Of a stretch of 64,000 bases of DNA, positions 44,952 to 54,946 are shown in pieces. Where the stretch lies: contig DATEHU010000033.1 of the NCBI GenBank assembly GCA_035279405.1, forward strand, positions 202,231 through 266,230, given 5' to 3'. A program made the position numbers and the translations under genes. The DNA comes from Gammaproteobacteria bacterium (lineage in GTDB: Bacteria > Pseudomonadota > Gammaproteobacteria > Natronospirales > REEB76). The first letter of the stretch is position 1, and each line of letters begins with the position of its first letter. The notes under the pieces are model-generated. The model did no database searches and was not told the DNA's origin. It saw only the letters and a program-made list of their open reading frames with translations.

Positions 44952-45749
44952 TTACGCCGTCCAGACCGGCCGCTTGGTGGCCAACCACGGCACATCGCGA
45001 TAGGTGTCGGCCACGAGCCAAACGCCAGCAGCGATCAGGAACGAAATGATGAATGCAGTGGTTGCCGTCCGGCCGGTATAAAGATCAGGCGCCCAGTAGG
45101 CGACGGCGATGATGCCCAGCATGACAGCTTCCGTGGTCGCGGCAAGCCGTGGCCAGACCCCGAACAGCAATGCCAGACACGTCGCGATGCTTCCAACCCC
45201 GGTCAGGCAAGCCCAGGCCATCGGGTCGGGCAACCACTGTAACCACGGTTGCATGACCTTGTCGCCGGCCTTCACCGCATCCACGATGACCTCGACGCCG
45301 ATCATGGGCAGCGCGACGACGAGCAACCAGCGCGCGTCGCGAGTGCCACCCGATCCGGCCGCGAAATCAAAGCTTCGCGTCCCCGCATGCTTGGCGAACA
45401 GACACCACGCTCCGGCCGTGATGATCGCGATCTCCCCGAAACTGCCCCAACTGCCTGCATCCCGCGGGAAATGCACCACGACCGGGACGACCAGCAGCAC
45501 GAGCCAGAGCACCATATATGGGAACAACACGCGGCACGTCGGTGTCAGCGTGCGTTTGAAGAGCAAGCCGAGGCCCAATGCCAGCTCAATGATGGCGCAG
45601 GCATACGCAATGATGGCGCGTGCCGGCAGGTGATGAATCGGAACTCGCTGCCACGCGAGCGCGAAATCGCCGTTGACGAGGCCCGTGATGCCCAAGGCAA
45701 TCATGGCTGCGGCAAACAACACACGGCTGGGCTGTAGCATCGTATTCAC
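44952..45749 (-). CDS. DoxX-like integral membrane protein
   Basis: 265 aa. The start is GTG at 45749 because AGGAGGTGA lies 4-7 nt before it, much better placed than for the ATG at 45740. About eight hydrophobic helices. VLFAAAMIALGITGLVNGDFALAW and AIIELALGLGLLFKRT resemble the DoxX/DUF417-type quinone-related membrane family. The segment ITAGAWCLFAKHAG is typical of the longer two-repeat form. It is downstream of a LytTR two-component pair (70 bp gap), whose regulator might control it. Function unknown. Confidence 0.75.
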   Translation of the reverse strand: MNTMLQPSRVLFAAAMIALGITGLVNGDFALAWQRVPIHHLPARAIIAYACAIIELALGLGLLFKRTLTPTCRVLFPYMVLWLVLLVVPVVVHFPRDAGSWGSFGEIAIITAGAWCLFAKHAGTRSFDFAAGSGGTRDARWLLVVALPMIGVEVIVDAVKAGDKVMQPWLQWLPDPMAWACLTGVGSIATCLALLFGVWPRLAATTEAVMLGIIAVAYWAPDLYTGRTATTAFIISFLIAAGVWLVADTYRDVPWLATKRPVWTA

Positions 45750-45819
45750 GTTGTCACCTCCTGGTTCGTGGCTGGGGTGGGACGGAATGCCGGGCCGGAA
45801 CAGGCCGGCTACGGAGTTA

Positions 45820-46578
45820 TCACACCGCACCCAGGGCGGCGCGGGCTTTTTCGCGGTAGGAACGGCTCATGGTCAATTTGGCGCCGTCGTGCAGGATCAC
45901 CACGCGGTCGCCGTTGAACAGCGGCTGGATTTCGCGGATGGCCTCGATGCGCACCATGGTGGAGCGGTGGATGCGCACGAACTTCGCGGGGTCGAGTTGG
46001 GTTTCGAGCTGATTCATGGTTTCACGCACCACGTGGGTGTCCTTGCCGGCGTGCAGGCACACATAGTTGCCGGCGGTCTCCAGCCAGTCCACGCTCTCGG
46101 AATTCACGAACACCGTGCGGCCCACGGATTTGACCGCGATGCGGCTCAAAAAGGTCGGTGCCGGAGCGCTTTCAGGCGCCGGCACGGGCGCGGCCGGCGG
46201 TTGCAGGTGTCGCTCGGCAAGATACTCACGCACGCGCTTCAATACCTGCGTCAGGCGCTCGCGATCGAAGGGCTTGAGCAGGAAGTCCACCGCATGGGCC
46301 GCGAACGCCGGCACCGCAAATTCGTCGAACGCCGTCACGAACACTACCGCCGGACGGCGCGGCGCGGGAATCTTCTCCAGCAGGGCCAGGCCGGTCATGC
46401 CCGGCATCTGCACGTCCAGCAGCAGCAGATCCGGCGCGAGCCTGTCAATGGCCGCGAGCGTCTGCTCGCCGTCGGCGCACTCGCCCACGATCTCCACGTC
46501 CTCGACCTCGGCGAGGTAGCGGCGGGTACGCTCGCGCGACAGCGGCATGTCGTCAACGATCAGCGTGCGGATTTTCAT
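45820..46578 (-). CDS. LytTR-type response regulator (AlgR-like)
   Basis: 252 aa. The receiver domain (1-118) has phospho-acceptor Asp55 in LLLLDVQMPGMTG and a conserved Lys in LLKPFDRE. A Pro/Ala-rich linker (QPPAAPVPAPESAPAP) leads to a LytTR DNA-binding domain (residues ~145-250; VDWLETAGNYVCLHAG, FVRIHRSTMVRIEAIREIQPLFNGD). The start ATG 46578 is chosen over 46587. It overlaps the kinase gene by ~26 nt, so the two are cotranslated. LytTR regulators often bind paired TGACA-like repeats; one palindrome of this kind lies upstream of the kinase gene. Confidence 0.93.
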   Translation of the reverse strand: MKIRTLIVDDMPLSRERTRRYLAEVEDVEIVGECADGEQTLAAIDRLAPDLLLLDVQMPGMTGLALLEKIPAPRRPAVVFVTAFDEFAVPAFAAHAVDFLLKPFDRERLTQVLKRVREYLAERHLQPPAAPVPAPESAPAPTFLSRIAVKSVGRTVFVNSESVDWLETAGNYVCLHAGKDTHVVRETMNQLETQLDPAKFVRIHRSTMVRIEAIREIQPLFNGDRVVILHDGAKLTMSRSYREKARAALGAV

Positions 46579-47653
46579 CGAACGCATAAGCCTCGTGGAA
46601 GGGAATGTAGATACGCGCGGTCAAGCCCTCGCCCGGTTGGCTGTTCAATTCGAGCCCGGCCAATTCTCCATAAAGATAGCTCAGCCGCGCGCGCGTGTTG
46701 CCAATGCCGATGCCCTCGCGCCCACCGCGCGGCGCCGCGATCACCAGGCCCCAGCCATTGTCCTCGATTTCGATCACCAGGCGCTCGTCTTCGCGCTGCG
46801 CGCGCAACCGGATACTGCCGCCGCTGCTGCTGCGGCCGATGCCGTGGGTCACGGCATTTTCCACCAGCGGCTGCAGGATCATGCCCGGCACGCGCGCGTT
46901 CAATACGTTGTCGGCAACATCGAACTGGATCTGCATGCGCCCGCGTTGCAGGGTTTGCTGGATGTCGAGATAGCGGCGCAGGAAATCCAGCTCGTCGCGC
47001 AAGGCGATTTCCTGCTGATGGCTGTCATCCAGCGACTTGCGCAACAGCCCGCTCAACTGGGTGATGGTGCGGTCCGCGGCTTCGGGATCCGTATAGCCAA
47101 GTTCGGATATCGCATTCAGCGTATTGAACAGGAAATGCGGATTGAGCTGGGTGCGCAGGCGGCGCAGCTCGGCGCTCACCAGTTGCGCCTTGAGACGCGT
47201 GTAGCGGCGCCACGACCACCCAATCTGACATGCGCACCAGAGCGCGACATACAGCGCGAGGCCGCGTGGCCAGCCTGAGGCCAACGCCGCGGATAAATCC
47301 GGCATCTGCAACACGTCCGCGAGTCCCAGCACCGGCCAGCTCCACCAGCGGACCAAAAGCAGCAGTACCAGTATCAGCACCACGCCAAAGGCCAGATGGG
47401 TTGCCAGCCAGGCGACACCCTGCAACCGGCGGCGGTTCAGCCAGGCACTGAATACCAGCAACACAAGTGCGCACGCAGCCCAACCCAGACTGGCCACAAA
47501 GGCTGCGCCGAGCGCCGTGTCCACGTACGGCGTCTCTCCGGCCGCCGCGCTGCGCAGGTAAAACCCGGGTGCGCACAACAGCGACAGGATGATCCAGCCG
47601 AGGACGACATACGCCACGTAGCGCATCCTGAAGCCCTTGCCGTCAGTGGACAC
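46553..47653 (-). CDS. LytS/AlgZ-type sensor histidine kinase
   Basis: 366 aa. Four hydrophobic helices in residues 10-145, then a His_kinase domain with LRTQLNPHFLFNTLNAISELG (His173) and an ATPase part with EIEDNGWGLV and GIGIGNTRARLSYLYG. The PHFLFN signature defines the LytS/YehU group that pairs with LytTR regulators, matching the gene downstream. An alternative start at 47626 (MRYVAYVV) is possible. Signal sensed unknown. Confidence 0.92.
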   Translation of the reverse strand: MSTDGKGFRMRYVAYVVLGWIILSLLCAPGFYLRSAAAGETPYVDTALGAAFVASLGWAACALVLLVFSAWLNRRRLQGVAWLATHLAFGVVLILVLLLLVRWWSWPVLGLADVLQMPDLSAALASGWPRGLALYVALWCACQIGWSWRRYTRLKAQLVSAELRRLRTQLNPHFLFNTLNAISELGYTDPEAADRTITQLSGLLRKSLDDSHQQEIALRDELDFLRRYLDIQQTLQRGRMQIQFDVADNVLNARVPGMILQPLVENAVTHGIGRSSSGGSIRLRAQREDERLVIEIEDNGWGLVIAAPRGGREGIGIGNTRARLSYLYGELAGLELNSQPGEGLTARIYIPFHEAYAFDENPHADR

Positions 47654-47928
47654 TCGCGCCTCGCTTTATCCAGCTGCCGCGGAACCTGACAATTGTCACA
47701 CCATTGGATCGTTAAAGACGCCTGCCGCTGCGCCCGAAACCGGCGACTCGCCCCATGCCGGCCACACTTCATCACATTCCGGTAGCGGTCGCCGCACCCG
47801 TACACTAGAGTCGCCGCAGGCCCGGCAGACGGCGGCACATATTCCGACATACGGCCGCGCCTTGCCAAGCTGAACCGAAGTCCTTACGCTTGGCGGCTCT
47901 TTTCAGCCTGTTTTTCGCGGGAAACCTC
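47654..47928. other. Divergent intergenic region between LytS-like kinase and pcm-like genes
   Basis: 275 bp without a convincing gene. A perfect 12-bp palindrome TGACAATTGTCA occurs at 47687-47698, 34 bp from the kinase start. This could be a site for a dimeric regulator or autoregulation by the LytTR protein; both are inference. Confidence 0.5.
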
Positions 47929-48582
47929 ATGGATACTGAACTCGCGCGCGCGCAAATGGTCAAGCAACAGGTGCGCGCCTGGGACGTGCTGGACCTGCGG
48001 GTGCTCGACCTGCTGGACGTGTTACCGCGCGATCAATTTGTGCCACCCGCCTACCGCAAGCTGGCCTATGCGGACATGCAGATACCCCTGGCGCACGGCG
48101 AGGTGATGATGGCGCCCAAGGTGGAAGGCCGGCTGCTGCAGGCGCTGGACCCGCAGGCCGACGAGAGCGTGCTCGAGATCGGCACCGGCAGCGGTTTCGT
48201 GACGGCGTGTCTGGCCAGACTGGCGGGCGAGGTATTGAGCCTGGACATTCATGCGGACTTCAACGCCGGGGCGGGCCGGCTGCTCGCGGATCTCGGTATC
48301 CGCAACGCGACCCTGGAAACCCGCGACGGCACGCGACTCGACGGCATGACCCGCCGTTTCGACCTGGTTGCAGTCACCGGCTCACTGCCGGCCTATGACG
48401 CACGCTACGCCGAGCGCCTGAATGTGGGCGGCCGGCTGTTTGTCATCGCCGGCCAGCCGCCGATCATGGAAGCCCTGCTGATCACGCGGGTGACGGAAAC
48501 CGCGTGGGCACGTGAAAGCCTGTTCGAGACTTCACTGCCGCCGCTGGTGAACGCACCCGTGCCCGCGGCGTTCCATTTCTGA
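47929..48582 (+). CDS. Protein-L-isoaspartate O-methyltransferase family protein
   Basis: 217 aa from ATG 47929. Pcm-like methyltransferase: N-terminal helix ARAQMVKQQVRAWDVLD, then FVPPAYRKLAYADMQIPLAHGEVMMAPKVEGRLLQAL, a SAM-binding motif SVLEIGTGSGFVTACLARLAG, and a C-terminal ERLNVGGRLFVIAG. Canonical Pcm has an HxY/xI sequence for substrate contact that is not obvious here, and some residues differ, so substrate specificity may vary. It precedes rhodanese by 4 nt and tolC, a conserved order in Xanthomonad-type genomes. Confidence 0.9.
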   Translation: MDTELARAQMVKQQVRAWDVLDLRVLDLLDVLPRDQFVPPAYRKLAYADMQIPLAHGEVMMAPKVEGRLLQALDPQADESVLEIGTGSGFVTACLARLAGEVLSLDIHADFNAGAGRLLADLGIRNATLETRDGTRLDGMTRRFDLVAVTGSLPAYDARYAERLNVGGRLFVIAGQPPIMEALLITRVTETAWARESLFETSLPPLVNAPVPAAFHF

Positions 48583-48586
48583 GGGC

Positions 48587-48919
48587 ATGCACGTGCCGGT
48601 GCGCTCGTTGACGCCGCACGAGGTCGCGGAACTGCAAGCGAAATCCGGCGACAGGCTGACGCTGCTCGACGTGCGCGAACCCTGGGAATATGAACGCGTG
48701 CATCTGCCCGATTGCCTGCACATTCCCATGGATGAAGTGCGCGTACGGCTCGCCGAACTGGATCCGCAGCGAACCTATGTGGTGCTCTGCCATCATGGCA
48801 ACCGCAGCCAGCAGGTGGCTGCGTTTCTGCAGGCGCACGGTTTCAGCCAGGTGATCAATCTGGCGGGCGGCATCGAAGCCTGGGCCACGGAGCTGGCACC
48901 GCAAATGCCGCGCTATTGA
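48587..48919 (+). CDS. Rhodanese-like protein
   Basis: 110 aa single-domain rhodanese. LTLLDVREPWEYERVHLPDCLHIPMDEV and the active loop VLCHHGNRSQQ with catalytic Cys68. GlpE/YgaP-like in size. It starts 4 nt after the pcm-like gene and precedes tolC by ~130 bp. No signal peptide, so cytoplasmic. Its link to the neighbouring envelope genes is not clear. Confidence 0.92.
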   Translation: MHVPVRSLTPHEVAELQAKSGDRLTLLDVREPWEYERVHLPDCLHIPMDEVRVRLAELDPQRTYVVLCHHGNRSQQVAAFLQAHGFSQVINLAGGIEAWATELAPQMPRY

Positions 48920-49047
48920 TTGGCGGCACCGCCGGTGTGCGCACGCAGCGAGTGGAAACAGTTTTTGCGGTCTGGCCGGCGACCGTTGCGCGGCACACAA
49001 TTTAAGTGTTATATATGACTAATACACCCAGGTGTACAGGAGTTCAG

Positions 49048-50493
49048 GTGAACGCATTACGCAGTCTAGTGGTCATCCTCGTGGTGGCCGGATTCGCCGC
49101 TGCCACGCAGGCGCGCGGCGCAGATTTGTGGGACGTCTATCAGCTTGCGCTCAAGAACGATCCCACCTTCCAGCAGGCCGAGGCCAATTACCAGGCCACG
49201 CTCGAGAACAAACCGATCGCGCGCGCCGGTTATCTGCCGAACCTGAGCCTGAACGCTTCGAAGTCCTGGTCCACGACGTACGGCACCTCGCTCAACCAGA
49301 CGGGCACCACGCCGACCGGCCAGCCGATCTTGGGCAACGTCTATAACAGCACGCCGGGGCGCGACACGCAGTACGGCCTGCAATTGACCCAGCCGATTTT
49401 CAACTGGGCCGCGTGGGAAAACATCAAGCAGGCAGACGCCTCCGTGGCGCAGGCCGAAGCCCAGTACTTTGCGGCGCAACAGGATCTGATCGTGCGCACC
49501 GCGACCGCCTACTTCAGCGTGATCACCGCGCGCGACACCCTGTCCGCCGACCATGCCGCCACCGAGGCCAACGGCAAACAACTGGAACAGGCCAAGGCCC
49601 AATACAAAGTCGGCACTGTGGCCATCACCAACGTGGAACAGGCGCAGGCCGCCTATGATCAATCGGTGGCCAACGAAATCGGCGCGCGCCAGCAGGCCAT
49701 CAACGCCGAGGAATCGCTGCGCGCCATCACCGGCGAACCGGTCGGCGAACTGCAGGAGCCCGCGCCTGACATGCCGTTGCACAGTCCGGATCCCACCAGT
49801 GCGCAGCAATGGGTGGACACGGCACTCAAACAGAATCCCAACCTCATGGCGGCACAGGCCGCGGCCGAAGTGGCCGCCCGCACGGTCTCCATCAAGCGTG
49901 CGGGCCACCTCCCGACTCTGGGCCTGACCGCGAGTTACGGGCGTGACAATGCGACCGGCACCATCTTCAACACCTTCCAGACCAACCAGAAGCAGCTCAT
50001 GCTGAATTTCAGCATGCCGTTGTTCTCGGGCGGCGGTGTAAGCGCGCAGGTGAGCCAGGCGCAGCATCAATACGACGCCGCGCAGGATCAGGCACAACTG
50101 GTCACGCGCCAGACGGTCCAGCAGGCACGCACCGCCTACCTGAGCGTGCTCACCGGCATCTCCCAGGTGCAGGCCTTGCGCCAGTCGGTGAAATCCAACC
50201 AGACCTCGTTGCAGGCCACGGAAACCGGCCTGCGCGTCGGTACCCAGACCATCGTGAACGTGCTGTTGGCCGTGCAGAATCTGGCCACCGCGCAGACCAG
50301 CTTTGCCCAGAGCCGCGACAACTATCTGATGAGCGTGCTGACACTCAAGCAGGCGGCCGGCATCCTCACGCCCAAGGACCTGCAACAGCTCAATGCGCTG
50401 CTCGTAGTACCCGCGCCCACCCCGGACCTGAATAGCATGGATGTGCCCCCCGAGGCAGCGACTTCGGTGCCGCCGCTGGGTGGCGGCGGCTGA
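49048..50493 (+). CDS. tolC: TolC-family outer membrane channel
   Basis: 481 aa from GTG 49048, supported by AGGAG five bases before it. Signal peptide (NALRSLVVILVVAGFAAATQARG) precedes the two OEP repeats (residues ~30-240 and ~250-450). The start of the mature part, ADLWDVYQLALKNDPTFQQAEANYQATLENKPIARAGYLPNLSLNAS, is characteristic of TolC proteins. The C-terminus is Pro/Gly-rich. It is the likely common exit duct for the ABC and RND systems in the window, though the RND operon has its own outer membrane factor. Confidence 0.94.
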   Translation: MNALRSLVVILVVAGFAAATQARGADLWDVYQLALKNDPTFQQAEANYQATLENKPIARAGYLPNLSLNASKSWSTTYGTSLNQTGTTPTGQPILGNVYNSTPGRDTQYGLQLTQPIFNWAAWENIKQADASVAQAEAQYFAAQQDLIVRTATAYFSVITARDTLSADHAATEANGKQLEQAKAQYKVGTVAITNVEQAQAAYDQSVANEIGARQQAINAEESLRAITGEPVGELQEPAPDMPLHSPDPTSAQQWVDTALKQNPNLMAAQAAAEVAARTVSIKRAGHLPTLGLTASYGRDNATGTIFNTFQTNQKQLMLNFSMPLFSGGGVSAQVSQAQHQYDAAQDQAQLVTRQTVQQARTAYLSVLTGISQVQALRQSVKSNQTSLQATETGLRVGTQTIVNVLLAVQNLATAQTSFAQSRDNYLMSVLTLKQAAGILTPKDLQQLNALLVVPAPTPDLNSMDVPPEAATSVPPLGGGG

Positions 50494-50535
50494 CCGGAGC
50501 CCGGGTCCGGCAAGCCTGACACACGCTGCGCCCGG

Positions 50536-51804
50536 TCACGACCGGGCGAGTTGTTCTTCCACCAATTTCATGGTGCGGGCGAGCGTGCCGCGGTTGGCAT
50601 TCACGCTTTGTTGCGCCGCCTGCCCGATATGCTTGCGCGTGACCGGGTTGGCCGCCAGCCACAGGAACGCCTGAGCGAGCGCGGGCGCATCGGGCACGAC
50701 GATCAACCCTCCGGCAGCGCGCAAGAGTTCCGCGATGTCCGTCACATTGTCGAGATGCGGACCGGCCAGGACGGGCAGACCGAGAGCCGCCGGCTCCAAT
50801 AGATTGTGGCCGCCCACCGGCACCAAGCTGCCGCCTACATAGGCGACATCCGCCGCCGCGTAAAACCGCAGCAGCTCCCCGAGCGTATCCAGCACCAGCA
50901 CCTGACCAGCCTTGAGCGGCGCCGCGCCCGCGCTGCGCCGGTGGACAACCAGACCTGTCGCCTTGACCAACTCGGCCACCAAGGCCCCGCGCTCGGGATG
51001 GCGCGGCGCCAACACCAGCGTGCAATCCGGTTGTTTGGCGAGCAGCGTCTGAAAGGCCTGCAGCAACAGCGGCTCCTCCTGTTCGCGCGTGCTGCCCGCT
51101 ACAATCACGGTGGCGGCCGGGAACAGCCCGGCGCGCAGTGCCTGACCTTCGCCCATCAGCGTGTCGGGAAATTGCAGATCAAACTTCAGATTGCCGCCCA
51201 CGCACAGACGTTCGGGAACCGCACCGAGCTGGCGAAAACCCTCGGCGTCGCCCTCGGTCTGCGTCGCGATCATCGCCACCTGGCGTGTGGCGCGGCGCAT
51301 GAGCCGGCGAAAACGCCGGTAGCGATCCAGCGCCCGCGGCGACAGGCGTGCGCTCACCATGAGCAGCGGCACGCCGCGGCGCGTGCAGGCCGCGAACAGG
51401 TTCGGCCAGATTTCGGTTTCCATGATGATGCCGAGTGTCGGGCGGATGCACTTGAGCCAGCGGTTCACGCAAAACGGCAGGTCGTAAGGCAGCAGCGCGA
51501 TCAGCGCGCGCCCGCCGAACAACGCCTGCGCCTGGTCACGGCCGGCGGCGCTGAAACTCGTGATCAGCAACGCGTGCTGCGGATAACGCTGGTGCAGAGA
51601 TTTCACCAGCGGTGCGGCTGCACGGATCTCACCCACCGACGCACCGTGTACCCAGATGAGCGGGTTGCCGGACAACTGCGGCGAGCTGCCGAGGCGTTCA
51701 CCGAGTTTGTCGGCATGTCCGGTCTGGCGTAGGCTGCGCCACATGAGCCAGCCCAATGCGAACGGCAGGAGCAACAGCAGGGTCAGCGAGTACAGCAGGC
51801 GCAC
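50536..51804 (-). CDS. waaA: 3-deoxy-D-manno-octulosonic acid transferase WaaA (KdtA)
   Basis: Attaches Kdo to lipid IVA in LPS assembly. 422 aa from GTG 51804 (E. coli 425 aa), with the start 2 nt after the hldE stop. One N-terminal membrane helix (RLLYSLTLLLLLPFALGWLMW). Family motifs: WVHGASVGEIRAA, ETEIWPN with the catalytic Glu, LKFD, AGSTREQEE, and the C-terminal GGSLVPVGGHNLLEPAALGLPV. Inner membrane-associated glycosyltransferase of the GT-B type. Confidence 0.97.
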   Translation of the reverse strand: MRLLYSLTLLLLLPFALGWLMWRSLRQTGHADKLGERLGSSPQLSGNPLIWVHGASVGEIRAAAPLVKSLHQRYPQHALLITSFSAAGRDQAQALFGGRALIALLPYDLPFCVNRWLKCIRPTLGIIMETEIWPNLFAACTRRGVPLLMVSARLSPRALDRYRRFRRLMRRATRQVAMIATQTEGDAEGFRQLGAVPERLCVGGNLKFDLQFPDTLMGEGQALRAGLFPAATVIVAGSTREQEEPLLLQAFQTLLAKQPDCTLVLAPRHPERGALVAELVKATGLVVHRRSAGAAPLKAGQVLVLDTLGELLRFYAAADVAYVGGSLVPVGGHNLLEPAALGLPVLAGPHLDNVTDIAELLRAAGGLIVVPDAPALAQAFLWLAANPVTRKHIGQAAQQSVNANRGTLARTMKLVEEQLARS

Positions 51805-51806
51805 GG

Positions 51807-53222
51807 TTATTGCTTGAGCACTTCGATGATGCGCGAGGTGGAGCGGCCTTCGAGGAACGGCAGCACGCGCACCTCCCCGCCGTTCTTGGTGACGCACGCG
51901 TAGCCCGCGACCTGTTGTGGCCGGTAATCGCCGCCCTTGACCAGGACATCCGGCAACACCCGGCAGATCAGGCGTTCCGGCGTGTCTTCCGAAAACGGCA
52001 CCACCCAGTCCACGCATCCGAGCGCCGACAGCACGCGCATGCGATCGGCGAGCGCATTCACCGGCCGTTGCGCGCCTTTCAGGCGCTTGACCGAGGCGTC
52101 GTCGTTCACCGCCACGATCAAACGGTTGCCGAGCGCGCGCGCCTGCTCGAGATAACTCACATGTCCGGCGTGCAGGATGTCGAACACTCCGTTGGTCATG
52201 ACCACGCGTTCGCCCAGGCTGCGCGCGTGACTGACGGCGTCCATGATCGCCGCTTCATCCAACACCCCGCCGCCGTTGCGCGTGTGGGCCGCGAGACGCA
52301 GCTCCGCCGGCGTAACGGAAGCGGCGCCGAGCTTGGCCACCACCAGGCCGGCGGCAAAGTTGGCCAGTGCCGCGGCTTCGGCAAACCCAAGGCCCGCGCC
52401 CAACCCGGCCGCCAGCAGCGCAATTACGGTGTCGCCGGCGCCGGTAACGTCGGAGACCTCGAGTGCATCGGCCGGCAGATGCAGGGGCGCGCGGCTGGCT
52501 TCGAGCAGCGTCATGCCACGTTCGCCGCGCGTCACCAAAAGCGCCTGCAAACCGAGCTCGGCGCGCAGCTTGTCGCCTTTGCCGACAATGGCGGCGTCGT
52601 CCGGGCAGTCACCCACCACCGCCTCGAGTTCGGCCAGATTCGGCGTGATGGCACTGGCGCCGGCATACTTGCCGAACTCGTGTCCCTTGGGATCGACCAG
52701 CACCGGCTTGCCGGCTTTGCGCGCCGCGGAAATCAGCTCCTGCACGCCGCTCAGGCTGCCCTTGCCGTAATCGGACAGAATCACGACCGCGGCATCGGCG
52801 AGCGCGCGCTTGAATTCCGGCAATAGCGGTGCGCCCGCAAGCCCGCCGAAGCTCTCTTCGAAATCCAGACGGATCAACTGCTGATGACGCGATAACACAC
52901 GCAGCTTGGTGATGGTCGCGGAATTCTTCAAGCGTGTAAGCCGGCAGCGCACGCCGCGCTGCTGCATGCTCTCGGTCAGGGCCGCGGCCGCGGCGTCGTC
53001 GCCGGTGATGCCGAGCAGCGTGCAGTGCGCACCCAGGCTCGCCAGGTTCACCGCTACGTTGCCGGCGCCGCCGGGGCGTTCTTCGATGTCGCGCACGTGC
53101 ACCACCGGCACCGGCGCCTCGGGCGAGATGCGTGCGGTCGCGCCGAACCAATAACGGTCCAGCATCACGTCGCCCGCCACCAGCACGCGCACCTGGTCGA
53201 ATTGCGGGATGCGGATGTTCAT
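51807..53222 (-). CDS. hldE: Bifunctional heptose kinase/adenylyltransferase HldE
   Basis: Makes ADP-D-glycero-D-manno-heptose for LPS core. 471 aa (E. coli 477). The ribokinase-type N-terminal domain (~1-320) has [15 protein letters not shown], the anion-hole motif [11 protein letters not shown] with the catalytic Asp, and [10 protein letters not shown]. The nucleotidyltransferase domain (~340-471) has [19 protein letters not shown] with the HxGH motif. Start ATG at 53222 gives the standard N-terminus. Cotranscribed with waaA. Confidence 0.97.
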   Translation of the reverse strand: MNIRIPQFDQVRVLVAGDVMLDRYWFGATARISPEAPVPVVHVRDIEERPGGAGNVAVNLASLGAHCTLLGITGDDAAAAALTESMQQRGVRCRLTRLKNSATITKLRVLSRHQQLIRLDFEESFGGLAGAPLLPEFKRALADAAVVILSDYGKGSLSGVQELISAARKAGKPVLVDPKGHEFGKYAGASAITPNLAELEAVVGDCPDDAAIVGKGDKLRAELGLQALLVTRGERGMTLLEASRAPLHLPADALEVSDVTGAGDTVIALLAAGLGAGLGFAEAAALANFAAGLVVAKLGAASVTPAELRLAAHTRNGGGVLDEAAIMDAVSHARSLGERVVMTNGVFDILHAGHVSYLEQARALGNRLIVAVNDDASVKRLKGAQRPVNALADRMRVLSALGCVDWVVPFSEDTPERLICRVLPDVLVKGGDYRPQQVAGYACVTKNGGEVRVLPFLEGRSTSRIIEVLKQ

Positions 53223-53346
53223 GCCTGCCCCAAGCGCCGTGGGAAAACGCGCCGCATCATAGCATGCGGCCGGTGGCAGTCCGGCCCCTGTACCCGGTGT
53301 GGCGCGTGCCGCTACACTGCACGCATCCCGGCAGTATTTCATCCGC

Positions 53347-54234
53347 ATGTCCGAACACCGACTGCATCCGCGTTACTGGTCCACCTGGCTACTGTATGGC
53401 CTGCTGCGCACAGTGGTACATCTGCCCTACGCCGGACAGCGCTGGCTGGGTGCTGGCTTGGGCACCATCCTCAGGACCGTGTCGCCGCGGCGCCGGCGCA
53501 TCGCACAACTCAACATCGCACGCTGTCTGCCGGAACTCGATGCACGCGCGCAACGCGCTCTCGTAAAAAAACATTTCCACGCGCTCGGGTTGTCGTTCCT
53601 GGAAACCGCGGACGCGTACTGGATGCCGCGCAGGCGACTGCGCGCACTCGTGGAGTTTTCCGGCCTGGAAAACCTGCACGCGGCGCTCGCGCTGCAACGT
53701 GGTCTGTTGATGCTGACCGCCCATTTCACCACGCTTGAGATCGGCGGCGCGCTCATCCATTTCGAAGTGCCGCGTCTGCATGCCGTGTACCGGCCCAACC
53801 GCAACGCGCTGCTGGATGCACTCATCAAGCGCGGGCGCGAGCGCGTCGCTGAGCGCGCCATCCCGCGCCACGATGTGCGCGGCATTCTCAAAAGCCTGAA
53901 AGATCACATCCCGCTGTGGTACGCGCCCGACCAGGGCTACCGCGGAGCGCAAAGCGCCATGATCTCGTTCTTCGGCCATCCCGCACCCACCACCACAGCA
54001 ACCTCACGGCTGGCGCGCACCAGCGGTGCGCCGGTGCTGCCGTTCTTCGCCGAGCGCCTGCCCGGCAACCGCGGCTATCGCCTGTGGATCGAACCCATGC
54101 TTGCGGATTTCCCCAGCGACGACCCGGTGGCCGACACCGAACGCCTGCATCGCGTACTGGAGCGGCAGATCCGGCGCGCGCCCGAGCAATATCTGTGGAG
54201 CCACGACCGCTTCAAAATCCTGCCCAGAGCTTAA
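53347..54234 (+). CDS. lpxL: Lipid A biosynthesis acyltransferase (LpxL/HtrB family)
   Basis: Adds a secondary acyl chain to Kdo2-lipid IVA at the inner membrane. 295 aa from ATG 53347. One N-terminal hydrophobic segment ([19 protein letters not shown]). The catalytic HX4E motif is His126/Glu131 in [12 protein letters not shown], followed by [10 protein letters not shown] and [24 protein letters not shown]. LpxL versus LpxM or LpxP cannot be separated by eye. Divergent from hldE, convergent with kdkA (4-nt overlap). Confidence 0.92.
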   Translation: MSEHRLHPRYWSTWLLYGLLRTVVHLPYAGQRWLGAGLGTILRTVSPRRRRIAQLNIARCLPELDARAQRALVKKHFHALGLSFLETADAYWMPRRRLRALVEFSGLENLHAALALQRGLLMLTAHFTTLEIGGALIHFEVPRLHAVYRPNRNALLDALIKRGRERVAERAIPRHDVRGILKSLKDHIPLWYAPDQGYRGAQSAMISFFGHPAPTTTATSRLARTSGAPVLPFFAERLPGNRGYRLWIEPMLADFPSDDPVADTERLHRVLERQIRRAPEQYLWSHDRFKILPRA

Positions 54235-54941
54235 CCGCCGCGGTAACCTTCCAGCAGTTTGTTCCAGACGTTGGTCTGGATCACGCTGGACGGCGCAAGC
54301 TTGCGCAGCGAACGCCGCAGCCTGCGCAGGTTGGCGTGCTGCCACGCGGCGGCCGGCGTGCGGCGCAGGCTCTTGTCGAAATCAATCAGAAAAACACGCT
54401 CATGGTCATCGAGCAGGATGTTGTGCGCATTCAGGTCAGCGTGCTGCACGCCGGCCGCATGGAAGCGCTGCAGGCATGCACCGATGGCGCTCCACGGGAG
54501 GCCTTCGATGCCGGAAGTTTGCAGGCGGTTCGCCAGCGAGCGGGTGTCCGGAATCCGGCGCGTGATCAAATCGCCGCGGTACAGGAATCCGTGACGCCGC
54601 ACCTGGGCCGCGAGCGGCTGCGGCACCGGCAATCCCTCTCTATATAAGGAATACAGCAACCGCCATTCGCGCCACGGCCGGCTGCGCTCCAGCCCGGTCC
54701 ACGCGTAGTAATCGGTACTGAGCTTGGCCGCCCAGCCGCCACGGCGGTAGTGGCGCAGCACCCAATCGCCGTCCGTGCCCGTGACCATCCAGGTGTCGCC
54801 GCGCCCGCCGCCGGCGCCGCCACGTAAACGGCGTTGCCGTGCCCAATGCTGCGCGGAAAACCAGTCTGCGCCCGCATGGCCCGCGAGCTCATCCTCGTAT
54901 AGGATGAATCCCCGTTCCGTAACCAGCGTGCGTTCAGCCAT
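54231..54941 (-). CDS. kdkA: 3-deoxy-D-manno-octulosonic acid kinase KdkA
   Basis: Phosphorylates Kdo in LPS inner core, as in Haemophilus and Xanthomonads. 236 aa. Kinase-like fold with the catalytic loop HADLNAHNILLD (Asp169, Asn174) and the DFG-equivalent FLIDFDKS. The N-terminal part has WVLRHYRRGGWAAKLSTDYYAW, also a family segment. Its presence suggests an LPS with a single phosphorylated Kdo rather than the E. coli Kdo disaccharide. Start codons of this gene and the heptosyltransferase are only 5 bp apart. Confidence 0.92.
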   Translation of the reverse strand: MAERTLVTERGFILYEDELAGHAGADWFSAQHWARQRRLRGGAGGGRGDTWMVTGTDGDWVLRHYRRGGWAAKLSTDYYAWTGLERSRPWREWRLLYSLYREGLPVPQPLAAQVRRHGFLYRGDLITRRIPDTRSLANRLQTSGIEGLPWSAIGACLQRFHAAGVQHADLNAHNILLDDHERVFLIDFDKSLRRTPAAAWQHANLRRLRRSLRKLAPSSVIQTNVWNKLLEGYRGG

Positions 54942-54946
54942 CCCGC

